From Rhodococcus sp. OK302 (lineage in GTDB: Bacteria; Actinomycetota; Actinomycetes; Mycobacteriales; Mycobacteriaceae), in NCBI RefSeq assembly GCF_002245895.1, contig NZ_NPJZ01000001.1:5423501-5487500 (forward strand): a DNA stretch of 64,000 nucleotides, read 5' to 3'. Positions within the stretch are counted from its first letter, which is position 1; each line of letters opens with the position of its first letter. The notes beneath the pieces are model-generated. The model saw nothing but the letters and a program-made list of their open reading frames with translations, searched no databases and was not told where the DNA came from. The translations under genes were made by a program, and so were the position numbers. Positions 37,569 to 47,242 of this stretch are shown in pieces.

Positions 37569-40304
37569 TCAGAAATTCATGCCGTCGATGGACGGCGCTC
37601 GGAAGGGATCGGAGACGGGTGCCGCACTGGGGGCACCACTGAAACCACCGAGTGCCACGGAGTCCGGCGATACCGGAATCTCGTAGGAGTACTGGTCCAC
37701 GGCGACTTTGCCCTCGCTCCCGAACTGGAGTTCCTCCCGCGCGAGCCCTTCACTGAACTGGGTAGTCACCGCGATCAAGCCCAGTCCGAGCCGCGCTTGA
37801 TCCGCACGGCCGCCGCGCACTGCTGCGCGACCGCTGGTTGACGCGAGGTCCGTCAGCAACGTCCGATCGAAGAATCCGCTCTCCGCGAACTCTCCCCGAA
37901 CGCCGACACCCGCCATGAAACCGTCGAGAGTCTGTATCCGAGACTGCCCTTCGTCGCGAACCTCGACCGAGGACACCAACTCCGTGATCAACGAAGCCTT
38001 GGATCCGCCGAGCTCGGTCAGAGCGCGTTCCCAGACCACATCTGCACCGTCGAGTTCGATCTCACCGGCAGCCAACTTGGCCGACCAGACATCGAGCGCA
38101 GAACCCGAACCCCAACCTTGCTTGGCGTACAGCAGTTCTGGACTCTGCCGCACATCCAGCCCCAGCGCTCCCAAGTGATCGCCGGCGCCGCGGGCCAACT
38201 CGTCCCAAGGCGACGTCATCCAGCCCACGGTGAACAACTCACTGCGCAGTCGCTCGGCCACTTCTACAATCCGAACGGCCTCGGGGCGCGCTGATCCGAT
38301 GGCAGCCGAACGCGGAAGTCCCCAATTGATCTGGCGCGCCGAACCGGAACGTTTCGGCGCTTTGCCCAGCGGCTCAGCCAGGAAAGCCCCGAGCGCACCG
38401 CTCCACGAGACATGCTGGCGGTAGGCGGCAGTCAGGCGATCCAGATCACGCAAGGCAGTGCGAATATTCGCCTGATCCGCTTCCAATTCGCCGGAGGCCC
38501 TTCGTTGCCTGTTGATCATCTGGAACAGTTCTTGCTGACTTCGCGTGAACAGGATGAACAAGCTGGAGAACCAGACGAGGATCGCGACGACGACGATCAA
38601 CGCGCAGTGCCACCCCTTCAGGACGTCGCGATACGTCAGGTATCCCGCTACACCCATGATCACGATGGACAGGAACGTGATGATCTGAGCCCATCGGGCG
38701 AGACTGCGCTGACGCCCGCGGATCCCCTCGGATTGATCCTCGAATCCGGTGTGCGCTCGCAACTTCATGATGAGACCGCTGATTTCAGTTCTCGTCGAAT
38801 GCATTCCCTCGGCAAGGATCTGGCCGAAAGCGAAGCCGTACGAACGACGAATGCTCTGCCCCCAGGCGTCCACCGCACTGACGGTTCGACGCGCTTCCAA
38901 ACCCAGAACCTGATCTTGTTCGAGTTCACGCAACTGAGCGCGGAAATCCGAGATCGCCATGACGTCGTGCGCATCCAATCCGGATACGCCGGTGCTGGCC
39001 GCGATGATTCCCGGTACATCGGTGAACCGTTGGGCCTTACCCGGAACAATGTCCCCGGCAATACGGATTACTGCCCGATTGGCGCCGACCTGAACTGGCG
39101 GCAATCCCTGCGAACGTTCGCCCGCGTCGGCCAAAGTGAGTGCGCCCGCTGCGTAGTCGCTCCACAACCTCGACAAGTCGGCAGATGCTGCGTGGTGTCG
39201 ATTCTCGGTTCCGGGGTCCAATGCCGTCATCATCTGATGTGACGCGGCGCTGAACTCGGACCACTTCACCGAGCGTCCGTCCGGTCCTACCCCGTTGACA
39301 ACAATCGTGTACGCCGAGGAATCGGATCCGAAGACGGCCGAATTGACTGTCGCCGCCACAGCACCCGAAACGCCCCGCGAGACGCGGTTGTAGAAGGCCA
39401 TCGGAGCATTTCGCAGAGCGGAACCGATGAAGCTGAAGAACATCACCAGCGCCCGCCACAGACCGATCGCCTGCGAACCTTCGTCCACCGGCTTCGGTAC
39501 GCGCGACCCGACGAGCATTCCGCGATGCTTGGTCCACAGGTTCTGGGCCATTCTCCCCGTTGCCAGCGGCACATCTTCGACGTAGACAACACTGCCGCCG
39601 GCATCGAGCGGCAACGGCAGCGGACCTCCGATGTCGAGAACTTGCTCCCGCAGATCGTGCTCTGCCCCGGACGTTTCGAGTCGCCGATAGAACGACCGCA
39701 CCAACCGAATCGCGTCACCCGGAACGACGTGCAAATCGTCAAACGGCGCATGCTGCGCGTGGGCCCACAAGCCTGCTATACCGGCAATAACCGGAGCGGC
39801 GTTGCGTCCGATCACGACCGCATCCGTAGTTGCCTCGAGAGACACGTGCCCCATCCCCGGGCCGTTGGAATCTTCCGGCGCGATCAACAGGTTGTGCCAA
39901 CCGGCCAAAGCCGGTACGGCCGACTCGGGCACGCTCGCACCGCCGCGGGTCAGGATCATCCGGAGCCGAACCAACTGTGCGCTACCGGAATTTGCGACCA
40001 ACATATCCGCGATGGCCCGCTCGGAATCAACGCGAACTGCCTGAGCTCCCTCGATGAACGGAACCAGAACACAGAGCCGAACCCGCGTGACACGCGTCGA
40101 CGCCAACACGTTCTGGAGGGCAATCGTGGACGATTCTCCCCCGACGACGGAGGTCGCGGTCACACCCGCAGTACCCGCCATGGCGTCGTGCTCGTCGATC
40201 CACAGGAAGGGATCGACCAGCCCGGCGGCCGAAAGGTCGGTCAGGACGTCACGAACACCGTCGGCGGGTCCGTGGGCCGCGAGGAATACCGTCAACACAC
40301 TCAT
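37569..40304 (-). CDS. Large two-TM protein of the tubulin-like operon
   Basis: A 911-residue protein. The N-terminal 200 residues look alpha/beta (TVFLAAHGPADGVRDVLTDL, RVRLCVLVPFIEGAQ). Two adjacent membrane helices occur in the second half (WAQIITFLSIVIMGVAGYLT and ALIVVVAILVWFSSLFILF), separated by only a short loop. The large N- and C-terminal regions are therefore probably both cytoplasmic. Helical segments flank the membrane pair. It starts 1 base after the tubulin-like gene stop. Family unknown; it is likely the membrane platform for the tubulin-like protein. Confidence 0.75.
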   Translation of the reverse strand: MSVLTVFLAAHGPADGVRDVLTDLSAAGLVDPFLWIDEHDAMAGTAGVTATSVVGGESSTIALQNVLASTRVTRVRLCVLVPFIEGAQAVRVDSERAIADMLVANSGSAQLVRLRMILTRGGASVPESAVPALAGWHNLLIAPEDSNGPGMGHVSLEATTDAVVIGRNAAPVIAGIAGLWAHAQHAPFDDLHVVPGDAIRLVRSFYRRLETSGAEHDLREQVLDIGGPLPLPLDAGGSVVYVEDVPLATGRMAQNLWTKHRGMLVGSRVPKPVDEGSQAIGLWRALVMFFSFIGSALRNAPMAFYNRVSRGVSGAVAATVNSAVFGSDSSAYTIVVNGVGPDGRSVKWSEFSAASHQMMTALDPGTENRHHAASADLSRLWSDYAAGALTLADAGERSQGLPPVQVGANRAVIRIAGDIVPGKAQRFTDVPGIIAASTGVSGLDAHDVMAISDFRAQLRELEQDQVLGLEARRTVSAVDAWGQSIRRSYGFAFGQILAEGMHSTRTEISGLIMKLRAHTGFEDQSEGIRGRQRSLARWAQIITFLSIVIMGVAGYLTYRDVLKGWHCALIVVVAILVWFSSLFILFTRSQQELFQMINRQRRASGELEADQANIRTALRDLDRLTAAYRQHVSWSGALGAFLAEPLGKAPKRSGSARQINWGLPRSAAIGSARPEAVRIVEVAERLRSELFTVGWMTSPWDELARGAGDHLGALGLDVRQSPELLYAKQGWGSGSALDVWSAKLAAGEIELDGADVVWERALTELGGSKASLITELVSSVEVRDEGQSRIQTLDGFMAGVGVRGEFAESGFFDRTLLTDLASTSGRAAVRGGRADQARLGLGLIAVTTQFSEGLAREELQFGSEGKVAVDQYSYEIPVSPDSVALGGFSGAPSAAPVSDPFRAPSIDGMNF

Positions 40305-40305
40305 G

Positions 40306-43300
40306 TCAGAACTGTCCTAGGTCGGGAATCACGATGTCGTTGTCTCCGAAACCGGCCGAAGGCATTGTGGGGATACCGCTGTGCACGGGACGCATCGCAG
40401 CTTCCTCACATTCCTTGACCATTGTCGACAACCCGGCAGTAGCCCAGAAAACGTCGGGCGCGAGGTCACGGAAGATCGGGGTCTTGGACGCCTGACCTCT
40501 CGAGGTGATCAGGGAGAAGGTGCCGCCACCGGCCGCACCGTCTTCACCGGGAGCCATATAGTGATGGCCCGCAAACGCATTCAGGCGATCGAGCCACTCG
40601 ACGGCCTTCGCACTGCGCTCCTTGATCGTGGAAACCCCGTCCGATTCCGGAACGGCCGACGGCCATCCGGTTTGGGTTTCTCCGGTACGCAGCCATTCCG
40701 TCAACGCGGCCTTCGCCGAGATCTCGTTGATGCCGCGTGCCGGATCTTCCAGCGTCGCATCGTAAATCGAGCGCAAAGCCCGGTACGGGTACATCGACGA
40801 CATGACCGGTTGCTGATGCGACTGCGCCATGGCCAGGAGTACCGATTCGAGCACGGCTGGCAACCAGTCGTTATTAGCGCCGAAGCGTGCCGGCGGCGTG
40901 AGCAACGGGTTCGGGAAATCCAGCCAAGCACTGTCCGCTGCCGACCAGACCCGCACCGGCTCCAGGAACGGCGGTGCTGGAATCCGGATGCGCCCCAGCA
41001 CAAGTCCGAGGAACCAGCCTGCCGTCATCGCGCGGCGCTCGTTCTCGTGCATGGGCAACGACGCGGCCAGCGGCCTCGACCGACGCATCGACCAGAATGC
41101 TTCCTGCTGCGACGGCGTCGAATCCGCCCACTGCTTCGCGGCGGGCTTGAGAACCGAATCGTAAGCCAACGGTGAGTAGTTGGGATACGAGCCGAAGATG
41201 TCGAGTCGCTTGAGTCCGCCCTCGTCCGTCAGCACGCGGCCGAAGCCGTCGCCGGTTTCACGGTCGATCTTCGGATTGTGACTGATGACCTGAGCCAACA
41301 GGTCCGACACCGGAAGGTTGAGGAACGGCACGGCCGAGAACTTGTACCGGTACGCAATCTGCTGACCGGGATGCAGCGCTTCCATGGCCTGCTGGTTGAC
41401 GCTCGCGAGCGGACGAGCCAGTGAGAGCGCCTCGCCGAACTTCGAAAGCAACAGCGAAGTACGCTGCGACAGTTCGTATTCCGGGACTCCCGAAGCCACG
41501 ATGTAGTCACGCAAGGTCACCTTGCAGAACCGGTCGAAGGACTCTCCGGTCCGCGAGACGTATGCCCGCGCACGGTTCAGCAATTCGGCGCCGCGCAGGT
41601 GAATGTCGTAGCGAGCAGCCGACGGGATGAGCGCTTCATTGGTGGACGGGTTTACCGGGAATGCCTTGGAGCGCCACGTTGCCGTCCGTTCGATCAGTGG
41701 CACAACCTGACCCGGAGCACGCGAACCGTCGGTAGTGGGCCACAGTCCGGTGACAACACGCTGCGACGCGATCTGCACGGCCGACTCGAATGGCGGCGGC
41801 ACAGCCGAGTCCTCCGCAACGGCCATCGGCAGGTCACTGCGGTACTGCGAGAGGAACTCCGCCGACGGCGTCAGCATCACCTCGTTGTTGGCCTCGGCGA
41901 AGCGCTGCGGAACACGCTCGGCCGCATCGGAAGGCCAGGCTGCATACTGATCGGTCTCGAGCCGTGCGAGCCCCACATCGACAGCCGGCGTCTTGCTCGC
42001 GATTCGCAGCACTGTCTGAGATTCGTTGAGAGCCGCCAATAGCGGCGTCATGATCTCCGGAACCAGTGCGGCCGCGATGTCTCGAACCTTGCCCGACAGC
42101 GTCGAGTAGATCTGACGACTGACGTTGCCCTGGTACTCGGCGACAACGGAATCGATCACCGCGGCGCTCATCGGGATCGTCCCGTTGAGGCTGGCCAACG
42201 TTGCGGTGACCCCCGGCGTGGGTGCGGTGATGTCTGCCGGTGCCAGCTTGGCCAGGTCTTCGGCGGCCGGACGAATGATGTCACGGAGGTACGCCGCCAA
42301 ACGATTGACAATTGCTGTCGCGTAAGGCAATCCGAGAGTGGAAATCGCCTCGCCGACCATCGACTCGATGTTGTAGACGATGCGATCCTGCCAACCGAAG
42401 GCATGCAGCAGTGCGGCATTGTCCGACGCGCCCCGCAAAGCGATCGAACGCCCACGGATAGCCATCTGGACGTCCGGAACCCACTGCTTGGCATTCATGC
42501 CGTCGCCGGACGGAATGTACGGGCGAAGTTGCGACTCGACGATCTGACGCGACATCCGGCCGATCTCTTCCCACGGCAGAACAGTTCCCGTGATCCATCC
42601 GCTGACGTTCGCCGGAGAAGCACCGCCGCCGGAATTTCGATCGGCCAGCCCGACGCGCGCCAGAATCGACGGCCATTGACTGTCGAGAATTCCGTTGACC
42701 TGCTCCTCGTCCGAGGCCGGGTTACCACGCTGCAGGTGCCCGTCGAGCAAGCGGTCGACGCTACTGCGGGCGAGGCGTTGAGCCGAGTATTCCGCGTACC
42801 GGTCGCGGCCCATGCTCAGGCTCGAGAATCCGAAAGTGCCCCACGGCAAGCTGTCCCACGCGCCGGCTCCCCACCCGATGTGCTCACGCAGACCAGCCAG
42901 ACCGCCGCCGTTGGTGAGGTCGTACTGGATGAACTGGCGAGTCGCGGCGCCACTCATCATCAGTCCCGACAGTCCGCGTCCGAGACCGCGGTAGATCGCA
43001 TTCTGGGAACCGTCGCCGAACGGTGCGCCTTCGGTTCCGACGCGACGCCCGACTGGGAATACCCGGGCAAACGGAACTTCGGCGCCCTCACCGTTCTGCT
43101 GGCCCAGCGCCTTGAGAATAGTGACGTCGTGGTCGCGCGCCGAACCCATCTGGCTGGCGACGATCTCGCCGAGCATCGCCAACGCGTTGGCACTGACGCC
43201 GGTAGTCGCGCTTTTGCCCAACCCGTCGAAGATGTCGGGAGCAACCATGAACACGCCCATCATTCGCGGATCCAAACGCGGTATGAGAGTGAGCAATCGG

Positions 43301-43878
43301 CAGATATCCAGGGCCATCGACGCACCGGCACCGCCGGCCATCGACGAGACCACCAGAACGATCGGGGCTTCACCGGGATCGAAGGAACCGCCACCGGGAA
43401 TGTTCAGCGAACGCATCTCGGTCTCGGTTGAGACGGTGAACAAGGTGTCCCACGCCCGTTGCAGCACTTCACTGATACCCGTGGTCTTACTCAGCGTGAT
43501 CATGCGACCGAGTGCACGGAACTGGCCGGCTCCCGAACCGATCGGCACCGGCACATTCCGCGGATCACGGGGCGCCCAGGTCGCAATCGAGCTCAACTGC
43601 TGACGTGCGGTCAACTGGTTGGAGAGTGCGTTGTCCAACACAGCATACGAATCACCTTGCGGCCCACTGCCGAAGTAACTACCACCCTGATCGCGAACGT
43701 TGTTGAGTCCGTCCGGTCCCGATTCGGGTGCTGTCGGAACATCGAGGCTCACGAACTGCCAGCCGGACGGGATCTTGTCGACGCCGACAGCTGCCAGATC
43801 GGAGCGCAGCTGATCCATCATGTAGGACAACGTGACCGCGCCCGATCCGCCGCAACCAACTACCAGAAAACGCCTCAT
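40306..43878 (-). CDS. Tubulin-like GTPase (Tubulin_2-type)
   Basis: A 1190-residue protein. ATG 43878 with GAGAGGA upstream is the clear start; the frame is open further but that text is non-coding in character and overlaps the next gene. The N-terminus MRRFLVVGCGGSGAVTLSYM has a Rossmann-like Gly-rich loop. SSMAGGAGASMALD (178-191) is the counterpart of the tubulin/FtsZ GGGTGSG loop. This is the layout of the bacterial tubulin-like family, with a long C-terminal extension of about 700 residues ending in a short acidic tail. It may polymerise or switch with GTP. It directly follows a secreted vWA gene. Confidence 0.82.
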   Translation of the reverse strand: MRRFLVVGCGGSGAVTLSYMMDQLRSDLAAVGVDKIPSGWQFVSLDVPTAPESGPDGLNNVRDQGGSYFGSGPQGDSYAVLDNALSNQLTARQQLSSIATWAPRDPRNVPVPIGSGAGQFRALGRMITLSKTTGISEVLQRAWDTLFTVSTETEMRSLNIPGGGSFDPGEAPIVLVVSSMAGGAGASMALDICRLLTLIPRLDPRMMGVFMVAPDIFDGLGKSATTGVSANALAMLGEIVASQMGSARDHDVTILKALGQQNGEGAEVPFARVFPVGRRVGTEGAPFGDGSQNAIYRGLGRGLSGLMMSGAATRQFIQYDLTNGGGLAGLREHIGWGAGAWDSLPWGTFGFSSLSMGRDRYAEYSAQRLARSSVDRLLDGHLQRGNPASDEEQVNGILDSQWPSILARVGLADRNSGGGASPANVSGWITGTVLPWEEIGRMSRQIVESQLRPYIPSGDGMNAKQWVPDVQMAIRGRSIALRGASDNAALLHAFGWQDRIVYNIESMVGEAISTLGLPYATAIVNRLAAYLRDIIRPAAEDLAKLAPADITAPTPGVTATLASLNGTIPMSAAVIDSVVAEYQGNVSRQIYSTLSGKVRDIAAALVPEIMTPLLAALNESQTVLRIASKTPAVDVGLARLETDQYAAWPSDAAERVPQRFAEANNEVMLTPSAEFLSQYRSDLPMAVAEDSAVPPPFESAVQIASQRVVTGLWPTTDGSRAPGQVVPLIERTATWRSKAFPVNPSTNEALIPSAARYDIHLRGAELLNRARAYVSRTGESFDRFCKVTLRDYIVASGVPEYELSQRTSLLLSKFGEALSLARPLASVNQQAMEALHPGQQIAYRYKFSAVPFLNLPVSDLLAQVISHNPKIDRETGDGFGRVLTDEGGLKRLDIFGSYPNYSPLAYDSVLKPAAKQWADSTPSQQEAFWSMRRSRPLAASLPMHENERRAMTAGWFLGLVLGRIRIPAPPFLEPVRVWSAADSAWLDFPNPLLTPPARFGANNDWLPAVLESVLLAMAQSHQQPVMSSMYPYRALRSIYDATLEDPARGINEISAKAALTEWLRTGETQTGWPSAVPESDGVSTIKERSAKAVEWLDRLNAFAGHHYMAPGEDGAAGGGTFSLITSRGQASKTPIFRDLAPDVFWATAGLSTMVKECEEAAMRPVHSGIPTMPSAGFGDNDIVIPDLGQF

Positions 43879-43918
43879 GCCGGTCCTCTCGAAATGATGA
43901 TGCTTGCGCTGAAAGTCA

Positions 43919-46687
43919 TTACCGCCCTCGACCGTCCGGCGGTCCGAACGGATCGAACCCGCTCGGCGGCGCAAATGGATCCGCGTTGCCGCCGCCGGCC
44001 GCCGGTGGCGCCCACGTCGACTCGCCCGGATGTCCGCTTGCCGGCTGGAAACCGCCCGATGCGGCTCCACCCGGTGGGCCGCCGAACGGGTCTGCAGCCG
44101 AAGAACCCTGCTGTCCGCCCGGACTATTCGGCCCGCCGGAAACACCGCCGGCCCCGGAAGTAGCGACCGATGCTGCACGCACCTGGGACACCGCATTTGC
44201 TGCGTTTCTCCGAGCGTCGTCAAGCACTCGTGCGACCCGATTCTCGTCGGCATCCGCACTGATCAGCAGCAGCAACGTCGCAAATTCTGCGGGACCGTTC
44301 GGATCGTGGAAGACCGCCCACGAGTTGTGCACTGCCAGCGGAAGTCGCGCGTTGCCGGCCTTGTCCGTTGCCGGAGTCGAACCCGATGCGCCGAGCAGTC
44401 CCGGCAGACTTGCCGTGACATATCCAGCTCCGACCGGTGACAGACCGACGTGTGTACGCAATTCGACGCCGTCGGCGTCGAGCACGCGAGTCGCTTCGTG
44501 CATTCCACGTACAGACTCGACAAGATCACGGTCACGCAGTTCGAACGGTCGCCCCTCGCGGAGAATTTCACCGTTTCTGATCTCGATCGGGAACTGCTTC
44601 GCTTTGAGTCCACCCGCCGGAATTTTTGCGGTCAGCCACTTGCCCAAGTAGAGGAGCAGCAGTGGGATACCCGGACCGAGGATCAATGCGACGATCAGCG
44701 TCAGCCAGAAGCGGCCGGTATCGACCTGCTTCTGGACGTCGGCGGTGAACTCCACGGGCACGGAGACCTCGCGGTCACTCTCCCCCTCCGGCGATACCAG
44801 CAGTGACATCGTGCCGCTGACGGTGCCGTTGGCGGCGTTCTCGATGTCGATCGACACCGGAAGTGTGCCAGTCGAATCGAGGCACTGCGCATCACCCGAG
44901 GTGGTCAGCACGACCGATCCGATACCGTCCGGTGATCCCTTGATCGACACCGGATTTCCCGCGTCGAGTCGAACGCATCCTGCGCCGGTGACGTCGAGAG
45001 TTCGATCAAACCGTCCGCTACCTTCGAGCGTGCCGAAGTCGACTCGCGCCGGAAGCGACGGGAATCCGATCGGCGGTGCAACAGGCAGAGCGATGTCGAC
45101 CGACTGAGGCGTCAATGCCGTTCCCGGCTCGACGCCACCGTCCGCTCGCGTTGCGTTCGCCGTCGTGACGTTGAGTGTGAGGCGTAGCGTCGAATCGCCC
45201 GGTGGGACGTCGGTGAGGTCGAGTTCTACCGACTCACCGATTCGGTCCTTCGGCAACGGCGCTGCCACGTCGTGCACGGTGCCCGTCGAATCCACGATCG
45301 AGACCGACAGTTCTGCCGTTCCCAGCAACGTCTCCGGATCAATCGGCGCACGGTCGGCACCGACGATTCCGAGTTCGATGGCACTGGTCTTCTCACCGGT
45401 ATGAACTGCGGCCGTCTTCTGGCCCAGCCAAGCCGGAAACAGGTTGCCGGAAATATGAATGTTGGACTTGGATCGCGCCTGCGCCGCAGACCCGGTGGGG
45501 TCGACGAATGCAAGTGCCCACACACCCTGCCACTGGGGCGAACCCGCATCGGTCATCGAGAAAGACACCGAATTCGGCGATTCCCATCGATAGTTGATCT
45601 CGACTCCGCCGAGTTGTCCACGAGAATCCGTTCCCACAGCGGTCAACGGCAAGGCCAGTTGCTCTCCGTTCGGAGCAATCAACGTCGGGATCAAGCCTGG
45701 TGCGTCGGCAAAGCCGAGCACGTTGACGGCGCTGATCGAACTGTCCAGGACAAACCTGTGCTTGCCTTCCTCGCACACGTCTCGGACGCAGACACCGCTC
45801 TCACGTTCCAATGGTGCCTGGCCTGGAGTGCTGATGGAGTCGAAGGCAAACAGCAGGTCGTCGATGTTCTGGGCGAGGAAGAACTCACCCGGCGGCGGAG
45901 ATTGCACAGCGCCGCACTGGGTACCGTCGCCGGAAGTTCCGGAGGTGATCGCACGCATCAGATCGAAGTCGTCGGCGACGGCAGTACCGGCCGCAAGACC
46001 GATGCCGAACGTCTTGATTCCGGCGCTGCGTATCTGGTCTGCGATGCCCGCCGGTCGACAGATCGATTCGGTTGCTGCTGCAACTACTGCCTTGACTCCG
46101 TCCGGCGAACCCAATGTTGCTCCCGGCGCATACGGCTTGCTGCCGTCGCGTTCGGTGAAGTCCAGTTTGCCGTCGGAGAACCACGCGATTGCCTGGCACC
46201 TCCGGGATCCGTCGGCGTTCTGTGGGCGATCACCCAGATCGCTCCGAGCGCCGTCCATCGCACCCCAGTAATCGGTGTCGATTCCGTTTGTCCGGCTGCG
46301 GAACTCGTCGACCGAACTCTTGAGCGTGGGTAACGTTCCGGAATCCAGAGAGGTCCAACCCGTGTGCACGGTGTAATCGCTCGAGAACCCGGCGATGGCG
46401 ACGTTGAGGTCTACCGCGGCTGATTCTCCGAAAGCAGTAAGGCGGTCCAACAGGAAATTTGCTGCGGATACTCGCGCCGCGTCGGGGTCGGATATCTGGA
46501 GGCTCGACGACTCGTCGACCAGAAGGAGTAGGTCTCCCGTCTGCTGCGAGGCGAGGCAAGAACCGAAGTCCTCGACCGCCGAAGTCGTATTTCCGGCTGC
46601 TTGCGCCGTGACGACTCCGAAACCGCTAACGGCATTGAGCATCAGTATTCCGAAAATGAAAAGCGCGCCGGTGCGCATTCTGCTCAC
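43919..46687 (-). CDS. Secreted, membrane-anchored vWA protein
   Basis: A 922-residue protein. An N-terminal hydrophobic signal (LFIFGILMLNAVSGFGVV) leads to an extracytoplasmic vWA domain with MIDAS DESSS (58-62) and several paired Cys. Beta-rich domains follow. One membrane helix near residues 655-680 (FWLTLIVALILGPGIPLLLL) leads to a cytoplasmic part of about 240 residues ending in a Pro/Gly-rich tail (GPPGGAASGGF, PFGPPDGRGR). GTG 46687 overlaps the upstream stop as GTGA; an ATG lies 3 codons later. It could sense a surface ligand and signal to the tubulin-like/GTPase proteins inside. Confidence 0.85.
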   Translation of the reverse strand: MSRMRTGALFIFGILMLNAVSGFGVVTAQAAGNTTSAVEDFGSCLASQQTGDLLLLVDESSSLQISDPDAARVSAANFLLDRLTAFGESAAVDLNVAIAGFSSDYTVHTGWTSLDSGTLPTLKSSVDEFRSRTNGIDTDYWGAMDGARSDLGDRPQNADGSRRCQAIAWFSDGKLDFTERDGSKPYAPGATLGSPDGVKAVVAAATESICRPAGIADQIRSAGIKTFGIGLAAGTAVADDFDLMRAITSGTSGDGTQCGAVQSPPPGEFFLAQNIDDLLFAFDSISTPGQAPLERESGVCVRDVCEEGKHRFVLDSSISAVNVLGFADAPGLIPTLIAPNGEQLALPLTAVGTDSRGQLGGVEINYRWESPNSVSFSMTDAGSPQWQGVWALAFVDPTGSAAQARSKSNIHISGNLFPAWLGQKTAAVHTGEKTSAIELGIVGADRAPIDPETLLGTAELSVSIVDSTGTVHDVAAPLPKDRIGESVELDLTDVPPGDSTLRLTLNVTTANATRADGGVEPGTALTPQSVDIALPVAPPIGFPSLPARVDFGTLEGSGRFDRTLDVTGAGCVRLDAGNPVSIKGSPDGIGSVVLTTSGDAQCLDSTGTLPVSIDIENAANGTVSGTMSLLVSPEGESDREVSVPVEFTADVQKQVDTGRFWLTLIVALILGPGIPLLLLYLGKWLTAKIPAGGLKAKQFPIEIRNGEILREGRPFELRDRDLVESVRGMHEATRVLDADGVELRTHVGLSPVGAGYVTASLPGLLGASGSTPATDKAGNARLPLAVHNSWAVFHDPNGPAEFATLLLLISADADENRVARVLDDARRNAANAVSQVRAASVATSGAGGVSGGPNSPGGQQGSSAADPFGGPPGGAASGGFQPASGHPGESTWAPPAAGGGNADPFAPPSGFDPFGPPDGRGR

Positions 46688-47229
46688 AGCCGTCCAATCC
46701 AATCAGCAATGTTCCACGCACTGATCAGTACTGCAATGCATGAAACAGCGAGTACGACGCGGGTAGCCCAGGGCACCCACAGAGGCTCTGTATAGAACGC
46801 ACTGGCCCGGGCCTGCGTATCTCGGTAGGTAAAGGCAGCAAGCAATCCGATTGCCACGGGTCCGCTGAGAACCCAGGCGACAACAGCAAGTGGTCCCGAA
46901 TCGAGCGCAGCCAAGGCTACGACGGCCACGATCAGCCCGATCACCGCGGCGGCTCCGGCAGCGGTCAACCATGCCGTCGGTGCGGTACGCATCTGAACGG
47001 GAGCGCTGGGGCCGACAGCACCGAAGGAATCGACGGCAGCCATGCCCGGCGGTTGCCCGAAGCCCGATGGCGGTTGCCCAAAGCCCGGCTGCTGGCTCAG
47101 CGGCGGCGGAGCGCCAAATCCGCCGGAGGACCGAGTGAAGTCGCCGGCTCCCTGGTCAGGTACGCCACTGTTTCCCGGCTGCGGACGTGAATATTCGCTG
47201 AAGTCGAATGGATCAGGCGGACGTACCAA
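46684..47229 (-). CDS. Pro/Gly-rich membrane protein, first gene of the large operon
   Basis: A 181-residue protein. The first about 85 residues are disordered and rich in Pro, Gly, Gln and Phe, with repeats such as GFGQPPSGFGQPPG. Then come about three membrane helices (WLTAAGAAAVIGLIVAVVAL, LAVVAWVLSGPVAIGLLAAF and VVLAVSCIAVLISAWNIADW). Its Pro/Gly-rich tail echoes the cytoplasmic tail of the vWA protein next to it. The start is TTG 47229 with AAGGAG 6 bases upstream; both sit in a small inverted repeat. Family unknown. Confidence 0.78.
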   Translation of the reverse strand: MVRPPDPFDFSEYSRPQPGNSGVPDQGAGDFTRSSGGFGAPPPLSQQPGFGQPPSGFGQPPGMAAVDSFGAVGPSAPVQMRTAPTAWLTAAGAAAVIGLIVAVVALAALDSGPLAVVAWVLSGPVAIGLLAAFTYRDTQARASAFYTEPLWVPWATRVVLAVSCIAVLISAWNIADWIGRL

Positions 47230-47242
47230 GGAACGCTCCTTG
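47227..47242 (-). promoter_or_regulatory. Inverted repeat covering the ribosome site and TTG start of the large operon
   Basis: On the minus strand CAAGGA-GCGT-TCCTTG contains the AAGGAG ribosome site and the TTG start of the first gene in its two arms. Folded, it would hide both. It may lower or regulate translation of the whole coupled operon, or be chance for so short a repeat. Confidence 0.35.

Noticed and set aside
42403..43431. Long plus-strand open frame (342 codons) opposite the tubulin-like gene
   Set aside because: It is antisense to a well-supported gene, has an arginine/histidine-rich shadow composition and no ribosome site or motif.
43879..44259. 127-codon N-terminal extension of the tubulin-like gene
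   Set aside because: Overlaps the vWA gene, is Arg/His-rich, and ATG 43878 has a good ribosome site and a typical Gly-loop N-terminus.
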